From Sphagnum compactum (taxonomy: Eukaryota; Bryophyta; Sphagnopsida; Sphagnales), in NCBI GenBank assembly GCA_965153455.1, contig OZ234494.1, forward strand, positions 5,270,001-5,334,000: a stretch of DNA of 64,000 bases. Reading direction: 5' to 3'. The notes under the pieces are model-generated. The model searched no databases. It was given only the letters and a program-made list of their open reading frames with translations, and was not told the DNA's origin. This document shows positions 62,801 through 64,000 of this stretch, piece after piece; position 1 is the stretch's first letter, and each line of letters starts with the position of its first letter. The translations under genes were made by a program, and so were the position numbers.

Positions 62801-64000
62801 GGATTGCATGACTATAACAATGTTGCAAAAGAACGATGATCAAGTGACAGATTTTGCTAGTTCTTAAAGTTTTCTATAATTTAGCAATTTCCAATGATTT
62901 CCTATACATTAAGATCGCCATATTTTCTTCAACAGGTTAGGGAAAATTGTTAAATCGTTATATTTGGTTCTTGTGTAAGACAAATGAATAGCCATAAATA
63001 AAGAAGGATCCTTAAGAGTTTGTCCTCGATTATTGGTTTATGGTTAGATTTGGCTAAAACTAGATAAATGGGGTCATTCATGATTGGGGTTCCAAAAAAG
63101 AACATTTTATTTTTAAAAGATTACAAAGCCCAACTTTGGGTTTTTATTTTACTTAGATTATAACAATTGCAGTGTATTGTTGTATGCTAATAGATAAAAT
63201 GATGTCTTGTTAAATTAATAAAAATACTTTAAAGATTTTGCATATTATGTAAATGCCTTTTTGAGCCCTTCAAAGAAACTATACTAGTTGTTTTAACTAC
63301 ACTTTTAGAAAATAGGAATGTATACAATCATGCAATTCATTTCAAACTTTTTGTATAAGAAAAACATGTTTCCTTCTATGCAAATACATGTTCATTAAGT
63401 GAACATGATGAGAAAACAAATCATACCAAAATATCAAAGCCTTGAAATTTTGAACCAAAAGGTCACAATGGAAAATACTCATTTTTCTTTCCTACCATTT
63501 GGTTAATTGTTTATATTCCTTAGGCACAAAATTTTTAGCTCCAAGCATAGGTCACATGCAAGAAATAATTGTGTAAAAAAACATGTTTGGTTGTCCATAA
63601 AAGTTGATTTTGGCATTTAAAGTTTTTTTGTAAACCAAAATATTGATGCACAATTATGTGGACACATGAAAAGTCACCACTAGCACCAACGTTTTTTTTT
63701 GGGGAAAAATTTCATTATTTTTGGACATAGAAATTGGGAAATTTTTGGAAATTTTTGTTTTTTCCAGTGCAAATTCGATTAATTTTGCTACTTTTTTGTT
63801 AAGATTTGCCAAAACTTTTATATAAAAAAAGAAAAGAAAAACACTAACTAGCACATGAATTATCTTATTTTGGACTATTAAAATTTTCTAATTCTAATTT
63901 GTTCCATGTAGATATTATTTGTCAAAATTAGCCCTAAAAAAAATCCTACAGTCTTTAATCCTTGTTTTAGATTCCCAACCATGAGCCCAAATATACCTTG
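59861..64000. other. AT-rich spacer, no gene recognised
   Basis: Strongly AT-rich. A tRNA-like fragment lies at 61,391-61,459 and a possible R2-related fragment near 62,900-63,080 (TTTGGCTAAAACTAGATAA). GTCAT-type words near 61,980-62,100 resemble CACTA subterminal repeats, but no termini were found. Open frames up to 95 codons carry no motif. Confidence 0.5.
61391..61459 (-). repeat. tRNA-like or SINE-head fragment
   Basis: On the minus strand an A-box-like GTTGGATGGTTAAGGC precedes a B-box-like AGTTCAAATCTC by about 27 bases. No convincing cloverleaf was folded by eye, so a tRNA-derived repeat is more likely than a working tRNA. Confidence 0.3.

Overview
The window is nuclear DNA of a land plant. 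It has spliced genes with GT-AG introns, a class III HD-ZIP homeobox gene, a GT47 exostosin gene, Ty1/copia and other reverse-transcriptase relics, CACTA-type DNA elements, and long AT-rich gene-poor spacers. The divergent HD-ZIP III sequence and the repeat-rich, sparsely genic layout would fit a seed-free plant such as a fern or lycophyte. That placement is a guess; the sequence does not prove it.

Only three protein-coding loci are convincing. (1) 16.8-19.15 kb, plus strand: a class III HD-ZIP locus with an intact homeodomain and leucine zipper. The START half is decayed (lost acceptor, frameshifts, stops), the region between is shortened, and the C-terminal MEKHLA region is not seen. (2) 31.8-34.4 kb, plus strand: a complete five-exon exostosin-family (GT47) glycosyltransferase of 475 codons with a type II membrane anchor. 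(3) 43.3-46.2 kb, minus strand: a four-exon gene encoding two SAM-like segments, a charged linker and a peroxiredoxin-like-2 (AhpC/TSA-like) domain with a CxxC motif. These genes are not an operon or a visible pathway; they are separate genes in a repeat sea.

Region by region: 0-2 kb holds a minus-strand reverse-transcriptase element relic. 2-12.2 kb is decayed AT-rich spacer with a SINE-like tRNA fragment and one copy of a dispersed repeat. 12.2-15.4 kb is a fuller plus-strand copy of the same reverse-transcriptase family. 15.9-16.4 kb is a dispersed repeat, followed by the HD-ZIP relic. 19.2-31 kb is spacer with several repeat families, a CACT microsatellite, a tandem duplication and a foldback. 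After the exostosin gene come more repeats, a copia relic at 37.7-38.5 kb, a 404-bp terminal-inverted-repeat element at 39.8-40.2 kb and the SAM-peroxiredoxin gene. 48.2-49.3 kb is a third reverse-transcriptase relic. 49.7-53.8 kb carries tandem duplications, a C homopolymer, a second TIR element and a non-autonomous CACTA element with a 3-bp target duplication. 55.9-59.9 kb is dominated by degenerate AATAACC/GGTTATT arrays and TAGG/CCTA tracts. The last 4 kb is AT-rich with no gene seen.

All calls come from reading the sequence and from remembered family motifs. No database search was run.
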